A DNA stretch of 64,000 nt. Origin: RGIG7213 sp045540335 (GTDB lineage: Bacteria > Bacillota > Clostridia > Oscillospirales > CAG-272). How positions within the stretch are numbered: the first letter of the stretch is position 1; the number at the start of each line of letters is the position of its first letter. Under the pieces are notes generated by a model. That model saw nothing but the letters and a program-made list of their open reading frames with translations. It was not told the DNA's origin and searched no databases. The position numbers were made by a program, and so were the translations under genes. The stretch covers positions 1-64,000 of the forward strand of contig JAZQHC010000041.1 in NCBI GenBank assembly GCA_045540335.1, read 5' to 3'. Positions 7,068 through 15,845 of the stretch are shown here, in pieces.

Positions 7068-8126
7068 TTAATTTAACATATTATTATTTGTTTGAAAAGT
7101 GATTTTGTATTCACCGGGTTGCAACAAAGGATAAAATTTTAATCTATATGTTTCACCAGCTAAACAATTACTCTGGCAGTCATAAGAATTTTGAACCGTT
7201 ATTCCTTCCGAGTCAACAATTTTATATTTAATCAAAAGTGTTCCAGATCGGACAATTGACACTTTTATTTCTATCTCTCCATCTTTAACACTGAAGCTTT
7301 CGATATAGCCCTCCGCCTCTGGTTTAATACGTCCTGTAGAATATTCCCAATAAGTTTTTATAAATTGTCTTCCGCTGCCATAAGTGTTTGTTATAACAAT
7401 GTTAGATTGTCCGCAACGAGTACACTTTCCGGAAACATAGTTATGTTCAAGCTTTGTGCCTTGGGTTTTACCGCAAGTAGAACACGTGGCAGGCGATGAA
7501 CAGGTGGCACTTTTCCACAAATGTTCGCCTGATATATTTTGGGATTCACTATAACCGCATGAACAGGTGCGTTCTTTTAAACCTTTGGCTGTGCAAGTAG
7601 CTTTTTTTGTAGTCTTCCACGAACCGAAATTATGCCCTTTTGCTTTAATAGTTTCTATTTCTTTTTCACCACATGAACATACACGTTCTTTTGAACCATT
7701 TTCCGTACAAGTTGCTTCTATTGATGTTTCCCAGTTGCTAAACGTATGTCCCGTTGCTTTAATAGTTTCTGTTTCTTTTTCACCACATGAACATACGCGT
7801 TCTTTTGAACCATTTTTTGTACAAGTTGCTTCTATTGATGTTTCCCAGTTGCTAAACGTATGTCCCGTTGCTTTAATAGTTTCTGTTTCTTTTTCGCTGC
7901 ATGAACATACACGTTCTTTTGAACCATTTTCTGTACAAGTTGCTTTTTTTACGATTGTCCAATCGCTGAACGAATGAATATGAGCTTGAGATCCTTCTTG
8001 CGGGGTAACAGTGTTCGAATCGGAACTTGTTAAGTTTTGAGAGGCGTTTTTATCTTCTATGCAAGAAGCAAAAAATACCGTAAATAATAACAAAGTGCAG
8101 ATTAGTAATAAATGTGATTTTTTCAT
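7068..8126 (-). CDS. surface lipoprotein with four Cys-rich tandem repeats
   Basis: The 352-residue product has a lipoprotein signal (TVFFASC, Cys about residue 22) and then four 38-residue units of the form H(T/S)FSxWxxxxxATCTxxGxKERxCSCGxxExxxIxxxG. Further CxxC-like pairs (CSTCGKTQG, CTRCGQS) and a ~110-residue C-terminal domain follow, which I read as a beta-rich module. Such Cys repeats occur in clostridial surface proteins of unknown binding role. The repeats are 114 bp each and very similar at DNA level, so copy number could vary by slippage. The gene is co-directional with the coiled-coil gene downstream. Confidence 0.78.
   Translation of the reverse strand: MKKSHLLLICTLLLFTVFFASCIEDKNASQNLTSSDSNTVTPQEGSQAHIHSFSDWTIVKKATCTENGSKERVCSCSEKETETIKATGHTFSNWETSIEATCTKNGSKERVCSCGEKETETIKATGHTFSNWETSIEATCTENGSKERVCSCGEKEIETIKAKGHNFGSWKTTKKATCTAKGLKERTCSCGYSESQNISGEHLWKSATCSSPATCSTCGKTQGTKLEHNYVSGKCTRCGQSNIVITNTYGSGRQFIKTYWEYSTGRIKPEAEGYIESFSVKDGEIEIKVSIVRSGTLLIKYKIVDSEGITVQNSYDCQSNCLAGETYRLKFYPLLQPGEYKITFQTNNNMLN
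7525..7980 (-). repeat. four 114-bp tandem repeats inside the lipoprotein gene
   Basis: The motif GTACAAGT (GTGCAAGT in the first copy) recurs at 7591, 7705, 7819 and 7933, an exact 114-bp period corresponding to 38 codons. The two central copies are nearly identical, the outer ones more diverged. Confidence 0.85.
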
Positions 8127-8229
8127 GTTTGTAGTCTCCTTTGATTTTTTAATTTTTTTGGAATCAACTTTTAAATTACCGTAGATTCTTTAAAGCAAAA
8201 AGTTTTTCATACATAAAAAGAATCTCTAA

Positions 8230-8433
8230 AAATAAAAAGTGCGGCTACCGAAGTAACCGCACAAAAACGCAAACTCCGATAGTCGCCAAACTAATCAATT
8301 GCAAAATGGGTATAACCACACGCAAAAGCCGGAATTTGCATTTTATCAAATTCAAACTTTTACGTGACGAAAAACGGTACAATTCTTCGAAAAAGAAAAT
8401 TATACCTACTTTGCAATATTTGATTAGTTTGGC
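8230..8433 (-). ncRNA. candidate structured small RNA (~204 nt), new
   Basis: A perfect-spacing promoter (TTGACA, 17 bp, TATGAT) predicts a start at G8433. The RNA opens with GCCAAACUAAUCAA, which pairs with UUGAUUAGUUUGGC ending at 8285. The closing stem continues with UUGCAAA/UUUGCAA and GGUAUAA/UUAUACC. Inside are a second stem (CACGUAAAAG/CUUUUGCGUG with one G-U) and a hairpin (GAAUUUG/CAAAUUC, 8-nt loop), with an unpaired or weakly paired ~30-nt stretch on the 5' side. After a ~22-nt spacer comes an intrinsic terminator. The rod with a one-sided bulge resembles 6S RNA in size and shape, but I cannot match a 6S consensus. No open frame lies inside. Confidence 0.65.
8239..8262 (-). terminator. 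intrinsic terminator of the small RNA
   Basis: On the minus strand GTGCGGTTAC pairs with GTAGCCGCAC around a TTCG-like loop and is followed directly by TTTTTATTTTT. This is a textbook Rho-independent terminator. Confidence 0.85.
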
Positions 8434-8439
8434 ATATTT

Positions 8440-8468
8440 ATCATATCACATAAAGCGCACAATGTCAA
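8440..8468 (-). promoter_or_regulatory. strong sigma-A promoter of the small RNA
   Basis: TTGACA (8463-8468) and TATGAT (8440-8445) are separated by exactly 17 bp on the minus strand. The predicted start falls on the first base of the long inverted repeat, which ties promoter and structured RNA together. Confidence 0.8.
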
Positions 8469-8622
8469 CGCTTTGACTTGATTTTTGTATATTTTTTTAA
8501 AAAAAGCTCAGAAAGATAATTAAAAATTAACGAAATCAATCGTATTTATGTGAAACGACTCGGAAGCTGCGCAAGCAAAACAAAAAACGCTCTTGTATTC
8601 AAAAAATATCATTAGTCCTCAA

Positions 8623-8670
8623 AAAAAATACCGTTTTTAAGGCTTGAAAACCTCAAAAACGGTATTTTTT
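8623..8670. terminator. bidirectional terminator after the MATE gene
   Basis: AAAAAATACCGTTTTT pairs with AAAAACGGTATTTTTT across a 16-base loop, giving T-runs on both strands. It lies about 190 bp beyond the MATE stop and would end that transcript. Confidence 0.8.
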
Positions 8671-8859
8671 CATTCTTCACATTTTTTTGATTTTGCATAA
8701 AGTATTGCCCATAATGTAACCGTTACAGGGCCGGTAAAAAATGCGCATCTATCGCTTCACATATTGCAGAATAATTTAGTTACCCTTTTATATTATTGAA
8801 TCACCATTCCGATTAAAATCGCAGCGAAAGATATAGCACAAGAAAATCAAACCGACAAA

Positions 8860-10230
8860 TTATATACTCTCTGCCAGGGCTTTTCGTTTCTGCCATTTGC
8901 CTGCCAGAAAATATATCATACTTGGTATTGCGTATCCGTATGGAGCAAGGCCGTAGCCAAGCACAAACCCAAAGAAACCCCAATTAAGAAATATACCGAA
9001 CAGCCAGCTAAGACCGATTCTAAGCACAACCCCGTCGAGAAGGGCAAGAACCATGCTTAATTTGGCGTTGCCGATACCCTGTATAAACGCACCGCTTCCG
9101 CGCATTACGGAAAAAGCCGGGAACATCCAGAGTATTGCTTTTATAAACTCTCCCGACATATTATGAACAAAGGGATCGTCAGAGAAGATCATAAAAAGCT
9201 GCTTACCAAGCGTTATGTACAGCACCATAAAAAAGAGCGTAAATATTGCGGAATACACCCAAGCGACGTGAACGATCTTTTTGGCACGGTCAGGCTTTAC
9301 CGCCCCGATATTCTGACTGATCATAGGAACGGCGGCGTATTGTATGCCTTGCGATATTTTATTTACTATATCGTCTATTCTGACACCAACGCCAAACGTT
9401 GCAGATGCCACAACGCCGATATCGTTTATCATAGCATTGACAACGAGCATTGAAAGATTGATACAGCCTGATTGTATAGCCATGGGCGTTCCGAGGCTTG
9501 CTATCATTCCAACGTATTTAAATTTAGGCGCAAAGCTTTGCATTTCAAAATCGAATCCAAAAGAATCCTTTTTGCGAAAAAGATAAAACAATGAAAATAC
9601 AAACGACACGGCTTGCCCGATTATAGTTGCCCAAGCCGCACCGGCAACACCCCAGCCGAAAAGTCCTGTAAAAAGAATATCAAGCACGAGGTTTACAGCA
9701 GATGCGATGCCAATAAAAAGAAACGGCCGCTTTGCATCCCCCATTCCGCGAAGTACCGCAGACACCATATTGTAACCTGCCGTAAAGATAAGCCCTGCAG
9801 AGCAGATAACAAGATAATCTCTTGCCATGGCATACGATTCTTCGGGAATCTTCATAGTATCAAGCATCCAAGTCTGTGCACAAAGCATAGCGCAAGTGAA
9901 TATCAGCGCAATAACGGTAATAAAGGCAAAAAGTGTACCGATTATATCGTTCATTTCTTTTCGCTTTTTTGCGCCGAGCGCTTGGGCGAGAAGAACCTGC
10001 CCTGCATTTGAAAACCCAAGGCAAACCATAGTTGCAAAATTTACTATCTGACTGCTTTGTGAAACCGCCGAAAGCCCCGGCGTACCGACAAACTCGCCGA
10101 CGATTATCATATCTATCGTGCTGTAAAGCACTTGAAGTGCATTTGACGCCATAAAAGGTATGGCAAAGAAAAAAAGCTGCCGTGCGATATTTCCTTGCGT
10201 AAAATCCTTGGATAAATTATTTTTACCCAT
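8860..10230 (-). CDS. MATE family efflux transporter
   Basis: The 456-residue product is a multidrug and toxic-compound extrusion antiporter, with twelve expected membrane helices in two homologous halves. Typical segments are QLFFFAIPFMASNALQVLYS, the DMIIVGEFVG loop of helix 1-2, and the second-half equivalent IVNAMINDIGVVASATFGVG. The frame is open to 10260, but the ATG at 10230 is preferred because AGGGGG lies just upstream. It would couple drug export to Na+ or H+ entry at the cell membrane; the substrate cannot be told. It follows a small membrane-anchored protein gene on the same strand. Confidence 0.93.
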   Translation of the reverse strand: MGKNNLSKDFTQGNIARQLFFFAIPFMASNALQVLYSTIDMIIVGEFVGTPGLSAVSQSSQIVNFATMVCLGFSNAGQVLLAQALGAKKRKEMNDIIGTLFAFITVIALIFTCAMLCAQTWMLDTMKIPEESYAMARDYLVICSAGLIFTAGYNMVSAVLRGMGDAKRPFLFIGIASAVNLVLDILFTGLFGWGVAGAAWATIIGQAVSFVFSLFYLFRKKDSFGFDFEMQSFAPKFKYVGMIASLGTPMAIQSGCINLSMLVVNAMINDIGVVASATFGVGVRIDDIVNKISQGIQYAAVPMISQNIGAVKPDRAKKIVHVAWVYSAIFTLFFMVLYITLGKQLFMIFSDDPFVHNMSGEFIKAILWMFPAFSVMRGSGAFIQGIGNAKLSMVLALLDGVVLRIGLSWLFGIFLNWGFFGFVLGYGLAPYGYAIPSMIYFLAGKWQKRKALAESI

Positions 10231-10300
10231 TCTTATATCATCCCCCTTATTCAAACGCACACCGCAATGAAGTTTATATTTCCTACGAATGCCGATTTAT

Positions 10301-10702
10301 TTAACCTTTACTATATGATATTGAAACTTCCTTATTTTCCATTTCCGAAGCTTTAAAAACAACAACTACCGCATTATCGCCCCAAGTAACAGACGCAACG
10401 TTGTGTTCGCCTGCGTTTACACCGTCATTGAAAAGCCGGGTAGATACACGCCGGATAATTTTGCCGTCGTGATCTTTGAGGGTCAATCTGACATCCGTTG
10501 GGCCAAACGGCCATGCCGGGTCGCCCATTTGTTCAAAAACAAGCGAATACTTCTCGTTGGGACTGTTGTAAGTTGCGATTTCATTTGGCGTGATAGAATT
10601 AAATGCACCGCCCCAAACAGCACCAATAAAAAAGTAAGCGCCGATTACCAAAGCAACGGAAATAAATAATATTAACAACAAAATTTTGCCTTTTTTGCTC
10701 AT
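10301..10702 (-). CDS. small membrane-anchored conserved hypothetical protein
   Basis: The 133-residue product has one N-terminal helix (ILLLILFISVALVIGAYFF) and an extracytoplasmic domain of about 100 residues, with segments SPNEKYSLVFEQMGDPAWPFGP, VRLTLKD and NDGVNAGEHN. The domain is reminiscent of small DUF5412-like proteins from Firmicutes, but I am not certain. AAAAGGGG precedes the ATG at 10702. It lies about 70 bp upstream of the MATE gene on the same strand and may share its transcript. Function unknown. Confidence 0.7.
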   Translation of the reverse strand: MSKKGKILLLILFISVALVIGAYFFIGAVWGGAFNSITPNEIATYNSPNEKYSLVFEQMGDPAWPFGPTDVRLTLKDHDGKIIRRVSTRLFNDGVNAGEHNVASVTWGDNAVVVVFKASEMENKEVSISYSKG

Positions 10703-10754
10703 ATTTTTTACCCCTTTTCAGTTTCTTGTTTATCAGCGAGTCGATTTTATCATA

Positions 10755-10921
10755 TTTTTATGAATTTGTCAATTTGGTTGCTTTTAATGACTCTATATTG
10801 GGATATCCTCTGTCAGATTCCCATTTTGAGATTGCTGTTCTTGAAACGAAGAGTTTTTCGGCAAGCTCTTCTCGGGAGAGTCTTTTTTTGTTCTGATATC
10901 ACTTATAATATCCTTTGTTTT
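10755..10921 (-). pseudogene. XRE regulator remnant, start codon deleted
   Basis: The minus strand encodes TKDIISDIRTKKRLSREELAEKLFVSRTAISKWESDRGYPNIESLKA, a close paralogue of the helix-turn-helix at 1-440. The upstream TATAAT block is kept (GATATGTTATAATAAAAG), but the stretch carrying the ribosome site and ATG in the left copy is missing: TACAAAA is joined directly to the second codons. The frame degenerates after about 47 codons, and no zinc ribbon remains. Clearly non-functional. Confidence 0.8.
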
Positions 10922-11030
10922 GTACTTTTATTATAACATATCGCTAACAAGTTCTTCGCAAGCGCCGCGGTGAAAAATCCCGTTTTTTCTAAAAAATCAA
11001 AAAAATATTTTATGAAATAAAAAACGTTTA

Positions 11031-11328
11031 TCAACCGTAATTATCTTGTTTTTTTATAACCGCTTCGTGCATTGCAAATATCAATATTAAAAATATCAAC
11101 TGATATACGGGCAAAAGCGATATGGAAATATGCTGTGCAATTACACCGAACAACGGCGGCATCGTTAAAAAGCCTATATATGCAAACGCCATTTGCACAC
11201 CTATCATTGCTTGTGATTATCTTTACCAAACACGTCGGGCGTCATATGTATAATACAGGGGTATATTGGCGCACAGCCAAGACCTATTACGATAAATCCT
11301 GCCAATGCCGCTGCATTATACTGTATTT
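11031..11328 (-). pseudogene. C-terminal remnant of an MFS transporter
   Basis: Two frames together read as the last three helices of a major-facilitator permease: GFIVIGLGCAPIYPCIIHMTPDVFGKDN, then after a frameshift AMIGVQMAFAYIGFLTMPPLFGV and LPVYQLIFLILIFAMH. The pattern 'GLGCAPIYP' is typical of fucose-permease-like MFS proteins. The N-terminal two-thirds are absent, and stops lie just upstream (about 11335). Confidence 0.75.
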
Positions 11329-11387
11329 CTCTTCAAATTAAGATTCTGTAAAGCATTACGGATATTACCGAAAAAATGCCTCGTTTT

Positions 11388-11933
11388 TTACCCTTTATTT
11401 TGGGAAAATACGATTTTTTCCACAAGCTTTGTTCCGGCGGGGATAAGCAATAATTGCAGTATTATACCCGGCACGGCATCTGCGAAGCCACCTATTAAAA
11501 ACATCGTAAAGGTAAACGACTGCCCCTTTATACCAAGCAAAAGCGCTTTTACTATGCCCCATACCACTCTGCCCGATATCATTGATATCAACAGGCTGAA
11601 ATACACGCCTGCCGTTTTATTTTTAAAGCACCTGTTATACAGATATCCTATTGTAAACCCGTAGGCAGCAAGCTCTGCTGCCATCCACACGGCATTGGGA
11701 TAAATAGGCGGCATGCCAAACGTAACGGATCTTAAAAAGGGCAAAATAAGCCCTACTGCGAAGCCGTATTTCCAACCGCATACTATCCCGCAGAACATAA
11801 CTGCGATATGCATTGGAAGCAAGCTGTCACCGATTTCTTTTATTTGCGCCGTAAACATGGGCAAAACCATTCCCAGTGCTAAAAAAAGCCCTGCGAATAC
11901 CGTAGTTGTATATATATTCTTTTTTTCAAGCAT
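11388..11933 (-). CDS. ECF transporter S component (substrate-binding membrane subunit)
   Basis: The 181-residue product has about six membrane helices and the segments LPMHIAVMFCGIVCGWKYGF and NAVWMAAELAAYGFTIGYLYNR, which fit the S-component fold of energy-coupling-factor vitamin importers. AGGAG before the ATG at 11933 decides the start; the frame is open to 12008. No A, A' or T subunits are nearby, so it probably shares a genomic ECF module, as group II systems do. The vitamin or metal cannot be assigned. It lies downstream of the giant secreted protein gene but is separated from it by a hairpin. Confidence 0.82.
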   Translation of the reverse strand: MLEKKNIYTTTVFAGLFLALGMVLPMFTAQIKEIGDSLLPMHIAVMFCGIVCGWKYGFAVGLILPFLRSVTFGMPPIYPNAVWMAAELAAYGFTIGYLYNRCFKNKTAGVYFSLLISMISGRVVWGIVKALLLGIKGQSFTFTMFLIGGFADAVPGIILQLLLIPAGTKLVEKIVFSQNKG

Positions 11934-11956
11934 ATACAATATTCTCCTGCAAATTT

Positions 11957-11987
11957 CAAACGGCAGAGAAAAATTCTCCGCCGTTTG
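11957..11987 (-). terminator. hairpin between giant secreted protein and ECF gene
   Basis: CAAACGGCGGAGA pairs with TCTCTGCCGTTTG (one mismatch) across a short loop, 24 bp after the stop at 12011. No good T-run follows, so read-through into the ECF gene is possible. Confidence 0.5.
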
Positions 11988-12010
11988 ATATTTAAATTGT
12001 TTAATCACTA

Positions 12011-15000
12011 TCAGTCAAGCGAAATGTCCACACATACGGGGTAGTGGTCTGCCGCGCCTGACGTTGTCTTGTTTGTAGGCATTCTGTGACGAACAACAGT
12101 AACGCCGCTTGTTTGCATAAACGTATCGATACCCAACGCTTCAGAGCCGGGGCGAGGTGTAGATGTTCCGTTATAGTGCGATGTACGTTCAGGTGAATAG
12201 CCTCTGATCGCATCGTAACGGCAATCCGTAACTATACCCGAATTGATAAATACAGAATATGCATCATCATACGAATATGTATTATAGTCACCCATGTTGA
12301 TAACTTCGCAACCGTATTTCTTCGTGATTCTCTTCGTGAAATCTACGATTTCCTGTGCGTTTATAGCACGTACGGGGTTTGCGATGCTTCTGTCGGATTT
12401 ATGATAGAAGTGCGTTGTGCTTGTAGCAAATATTTGGCCTGTTACCTTATCTTTAAGAACTGCCCACGTTACGTTGTGGCCGGGGTAGTTTGTTTCGCCT
12501 GAAAGAACGAACCAGCCCTTTTCTACGCAAGTAAATCTTGAAGTTTTGTACGCCAAGGGTGCGTAGTTTTGCTTTCCGCCGGAAACGTCGTTTCCGATAA
12601 CGGTGTATCCTTCGCTTACAAGCTTCGGTGTAAGCAAAGATGTAAATGTAGCGCAATATTCCTGGAAGCCGATAACGTCTGCGGAATAATAACGTATGCC
12701 TTCAACGAAATTATTTATTCTTGAAGTATCTTTGTTTAATTCGAATCTTTCAACGTTTTGCGTTACAAATCTGTAATCTGCGCCGTCTGTCAAAGCAAGT
12801 GTATTTTTCTTTGCGTCGAAGTTTTTAACGCTGTCAGAGCAGAGAGTTTTGAAATCTATCGCGCCGGAAGCACTTGAAAGTGCACGTGCGATCTGCTGTG
12901 ATGCGTATTCTGCCGCTATTGCGCTGCCGCCGATAGCAAATATATCGCCGTTGTTGTAGAACAAGCCGTATTGCGTTGCACCAACGGTTTTGCTGTTGGG
13001 AACAAGCGAGTTACCGCCGGCGCCCGAGCCGGAGCTTGCAATAACGATCTGCGGATAGTCTGCCCTGGAATTATATTCTGCAATTTGCATTTGAACGCCC
13101 GTATAGTATTCTATATCGTTTGCCAAAAGCTTAACTGCCTGCATGATACCTGCTATATCTTCAATAGCAGCACTTTTTTCGTTTGTAAGATACGTGATCT
13201 TCAATTTGCTGATATCAACGCCGTTTATCGTAGCAGATACGATAGGGCATCTGATCTGTTCGCGAACGCCGTTTACACGTGCGCCCGTAGCTGCGGATAC
13301 AGCGTAGGGTACTACGTTAAGAAGTACCGTGCCTTCGTTAACGGGAAGGCCGCTTACCTTAACGGAATAAGTATAGCCGTCGTCTGTCTTTGTAAACGTG
13401 CTTGTCGTTACTGTTTTAGTAGCAACCGTTTTGCCGTTTTCGGTATGAACCGTAGTGATAACGAAGCCGGCTTTGCTGAATTCGCCGTATTTGAACGAGC
13501 CTGTAAACGTTACGTCGCCTGCGCTGTCAACGGTTGTACCTACAAGATCAAGTCCGTGGAATTGACCGCCCGCATTCGTTCCGGGTGTGGGTACGGAGTT
13601 TTTAGTACCACAGTCAACGCCGAGGTCTATAACGCTTATAACGTTAGACGAATAGTTGATATATTCGCCTACAGCAGAGGGAAGACCGTTGTTTGCATTC
13701 GTTCCCGTTACCTGTGCGGGATACGTCGGTGCGATGTAGGTGTGTTCGTAATCAAGGAAATATTTTTGAACCTTTAATTTTGCTGTGTCGATAAGGTTTG
13801 CTTCGTCAACGAAGTTATAGAAGTTACGTGAAGATCCCTTTTCGGCAGTTGTGGAAACGAAATACAACGCGATACTGTCTGCCCGTTTCTGAAGCTCTGC
13901 AACTGATGTATATGCCAAGGGTGCATCAGCCGATGCTTTAAGATTTTTAAGCTCTGTTCCGTTATCAAGTCTTGTATTATTTACAGTCGCATTCTTGATA
14001 AGAGAGAAAGCAGATGCAACCTTGTAATCGGGAAGGAAGCCTTTTCCTGCGCCGCTGTTTACTTTCGTTGCCGCATATACGTCTGCGCTGCCATCGTGAA
14101 TAGCAACGGGAACTACTACAACGTTGGTCATATCGTTGCCTTGTTCTGTCCAGTAAGCTTTGAAATCGTCAACCGTGAGATTTCTGTTTTCATACGTTAC
14201 AAACCAAAGAACAGCCATTTGGCCGGGTGCTATTTCTGCATCGCATGCGGAAAGATTCAATCTGTCAAGCGCGGAAAGCGCCGTGTCGGATCCGGTGGGA
14301 GAAACCAAGCCGAGAACCTTTCTGTATGCCGAGAATTCGTATTTGCCGCTGTTGGATGCCGCAAATCTGTAAAGCGAATACTTGTTGATGTTTATAGCAG
14401 TGTTGGAAGTATTCATAACTTCCATAAATTCATACGCGCCGTTTGAAGGTGTTGCGCATATTTCGCTTATCGTAAGGTTCTTTTCAGAATCTTCTTTGCT
14501 GAATTTGATTATTTTGAACTGCTGCGACGCGGAAGAAGCAGAGTACGTGCCAAGCTGCAACGGCGTGCCGCTTGTTGTTTTACCGCCTTCAACCTCAAGC
14601 ACGCAGGTAAACGTGCATTTAGGTGCGAGAACGTAGTTGCCGTTAACGCTGTAAATAAACCATCTTTGCGCATTCGTGTTGTTGGAAAGGTATGTATTTA
14701 CCTTTGTGCCTGCCGCGCCTGAGCCTGCCGCGCAGTCAAGCGATCTACCTGTTTTAAGGTTCGTTATTTCATAGCTTCCGTCAGAGAAACGGATAAATCT
14801 CCATGCTTGGCCGTCGCCCTTGTTGGGATAACGGATAAGCGCGGTTTCGCCTGAAACGCCTATGTTGTATTTGGATTGAACACCTCTGATATTAGCCCAG
14901 AAATTGCTTCCCAAATTTACGGGTGTCATTTTTTCAATAGTACCTGCCTGTGAAATTTTGAATTGCTGGCCTGCAGCGCCGCTGAACGTATTCATCTGAA

Positions 15001-15733
15001 CGTTTGCGCCTGCCGCAGTAGAGTTGCCGTTTACCGTAAGGGCACACGTAGTACCGCATTTAGCGCGGAGAGAATACGTGCCGTTTGTGTTTTTGTAGAT
15101 GTACCAACGCTGTGCGTTAGTATCGTTGCTTGCGTAAAGGTCAACATTCGCACCCGAAGCACGTGATGCCGCATAAACGTCAAGCACCTTACCTGTTGCT
15201 TTGTTCGTTATTTTGTAGCTGCCGTCTGTTTGCCTTGTAAGCGTCCAATACTGGTTTGCTTCAAGAACAGGCGTAACAGTCCACACGTTTGTGCCCGTGT
15301 AGCCAAGGTTCATACCGCCGGAATTCATTGCGATTCTTACGTCGATATCCGTACCAAGGTCAACCGCTGGGGCTGTAACGCGCGATTCGTTGATACCGTG
15401 AGACAAGAAGTGATTCATTGCACTTTCACGGTTCGAACCGAACGCCGCTTTAAGGTCGCCGTTTTTGGTCAGATAATAGTCAACACTGAACATGGGGCTT
15501 GCCTGACGGCCTTCCTTAATTCCGTTGTTGACAAAGTGATTATAAAGACTTGTTGCATTCGTACCGAATGCCGCTTTAAGGTCGCCGTATTTGTTTGCGT
15601 AATACGTTGCGTCAAACACAACGGATTTCAGGTTTGAAGGGATAGATACTGCCGCCTTCGCCTGCAACGGAAATACTGCCACGACCATAAGGAGCGCCAA
15701 ACACAAAGATGTCAACCGAATAATGTTTTTCAT
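12011..15733 (-). CDS. giant secreted lectin-like protein with C-terminal EEP hydrolase domain (copy A)
   Basis: The 1240-residue product has a signal peptide (to about residue 28). Two ~40-residue repeats (YYANKYGDLKAAFG, YYLTKNGDLKAAFG) follow. Two ricin-type beta-trefoils come next (about 125-265 and 270-415; NAQRWYIY, GQAWRFI, ASQQFKI), then a lamin-tail domain (LTISEICATPSNGAYEFMEV, about 420-540) and a long middle region. The endonuclease/exonuclease/phosphatase domain (about 980-1240) has NVERF, IGFQEY, TTHFYH, MGDYN, GIDTF and ADHYPV, so the metal/catalytic set looks complete. It would hydrolyse phosphodiesters or phosphomonoesters outside the cell while the lectins hold a glycan. AGGAGG precedes ATG 15733. 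Confidence 0.85.
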   Translation of the reverse strand: MKNIIRLTSLCLALLMVVAVFPLQAKAAVSIPSNLKSVVFDATYYANKYGDLKAAFGTNATSLYNHFVNNGIKEGRQASPMFSVDYYLTKNGDLKAAFGSNRESAMNHFLSHGINESRVTAPAVDLGTDIDVRIAMNSGGMNLGYTGTNVWTVTPVLEANQYWTLTRQTDGSYKITNKATGKVLDVYAASRASGANVDLYASNDTNAQRWYIYKNTNGTYSLRAKCGTTCALTVNGNSTAAGANVQMNTFSGAAGQQFKISQAGTIEKMTPVNLGSNFWANIRGVQSKYNIGVSGETALIRYPNKGDGQAWRFIRFSDGSYEITNLKTGRSLDCAAGSGAAGTKVNTYLSNNTNAQRWFIYSVNGNYVLAPKCTFTCVLEVEGGKTTSGTPLQLGTYSASSASQQFKIIKFSKEDSEKNLTISEICATPSNGAYEFMEVMNTSNTAININKYSLYRFAASNSGKYEFSAYRKVLGLVSPTGSDTALSALDRLNLSACDAEIAPGQMAVLWFVTYENRNLTVDDFKAYWTEQGNDMTNVVVVPVAIHDGSADVYAATKVNSGAGKGFLPDYKVASAFSLIKNATVNNTRLDNGTELKNLKASADAPLAYTSVAELQKRADSIALYFVSTTAEKGSSRNFYNFVDEANLIDTAKLKVQKYFLDYEHTYIAPTYPAQVTGTNANNGLPSAVGEYINYSSNVISVIDLGVDCGTKNSVPTPGTNAGGQFHGLDLVGTTVDSAGDVTFTGSFKYGEFSKAGFVITTVHTENGKTVATKTVTTSTFTKTDDGYTYSVKVSGLPVNEGTVLLNVVPYAVSAATGARVNGVREQIRCPIVSATINGVDISKLKITYLTNEKSAAIEDIAGIMQAVKLLANDIEYYTGVQMQIAEYNSRADYPQIVIASSGSGAGGNSLVPNSKTVGATQYGLFYNNGDIFAIGGSAIAAEYASQQIARALSSASGAIDFKTLCSDSVKNFDAKKNTLALTDGADYRFVTQNVERFELNKDTSRINNFVEGIRYYSADVIGFQEYCATFTSLLTPKLVSEGYTVIGNDVSGGKQNYAPLAYKTSRFTCVEKGWFVLSGETNYPGHNVTWAVLKDKVTGQIFATSTTHFYHKSDRSIANPVRAINAQEIVDFTKRITKKYGCEVINMGDYNTYSYDDAYSVFINSGIVTDCRYDAIRGYSPERTSHYNGTSTPRPGSEALGIDTFMQTSGVTVVRHRMPTNKTTSGAADHYPVCVDISLD

Positions 15734-15772
15734 GTTTCCTCCTATATAATAAATATTTATTTGTCCATTTAC

Positions 15773-15801
15773 ATTATATAACCAAAAAATTCGTTTGTCA
15801 A
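15773..15801 (-). promoter_or_regulatory. sigma-A promoter of giant gene copy A
   Basis: TTGACA (15796-15801), 17 bp, TATAAT (15773-15778) on the minus strand, about 40 bp upstream of the ATG. Confidence 0.8.
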
Positions 15802-15827
15802 TTTGAAAAACTTAAACCTATGCATTC

Positions 15828-15845
15828 TTTACATTTTATTTACAC
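15828..15845. promoter_or_regulatory. TTTACA direct repeat upstream of copy A (candidate response-regulator box)
   Basis: TTTACA-TTTTA-TTTACA, two hexamers with an 11-bp period, lies 26 bp beyond the -35 of copy A. An identical 18-bp site lies at exactly the same distance from the -35 of copy B. The geometry equals that of PhoP/PhoB boxes (TTHACA repeats every 11 bp), which would suit secreted phosphatases. Shared descent of the two promoters is the alternative. Confidence 0.4.

Larger units (their letters stand above)
8127..8859. other. long intergenic region holding an ncRNA and a terminator
   Basis: No protein gene is visible. It contains the candidate small RNA (8230-8433, minus) with its promoter, and a bidirectional terminator at 8623-8670. 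The remainder (8470-8620, 8680-8859) shows nothing I can name. Confidence 0.6.

Noticed and set aside
7525..7980. Regular 114-bp repeats as a possible CRISPR array
   Set aside because: The whole period is conserved, without unique spacers, and it encodes a repeated protein segment in one open frame.
8285..8433. Inverted repeat read as a MITE
   Set aside because: The promoter start and terminator are in exact register with the repeat, which favours an RNA gene; no target-site duplication was seen. It remains a fallback explanation.
11957..11987. Hairpin as a riboswitch controlling the ECF S component
   Set aside because: Only a simple 13-bp stem with no conserved riboswitch core; better explained as the 3' end of the upstream transcript.
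12971..13777. 268-codon plus-strand frame inside giant gene copy A
   Set aside because: Antisense shadow of a long, clearly coding minus-strand frame with signal peptide and domains; Cys/Arg-rich composition typical of such shadows.
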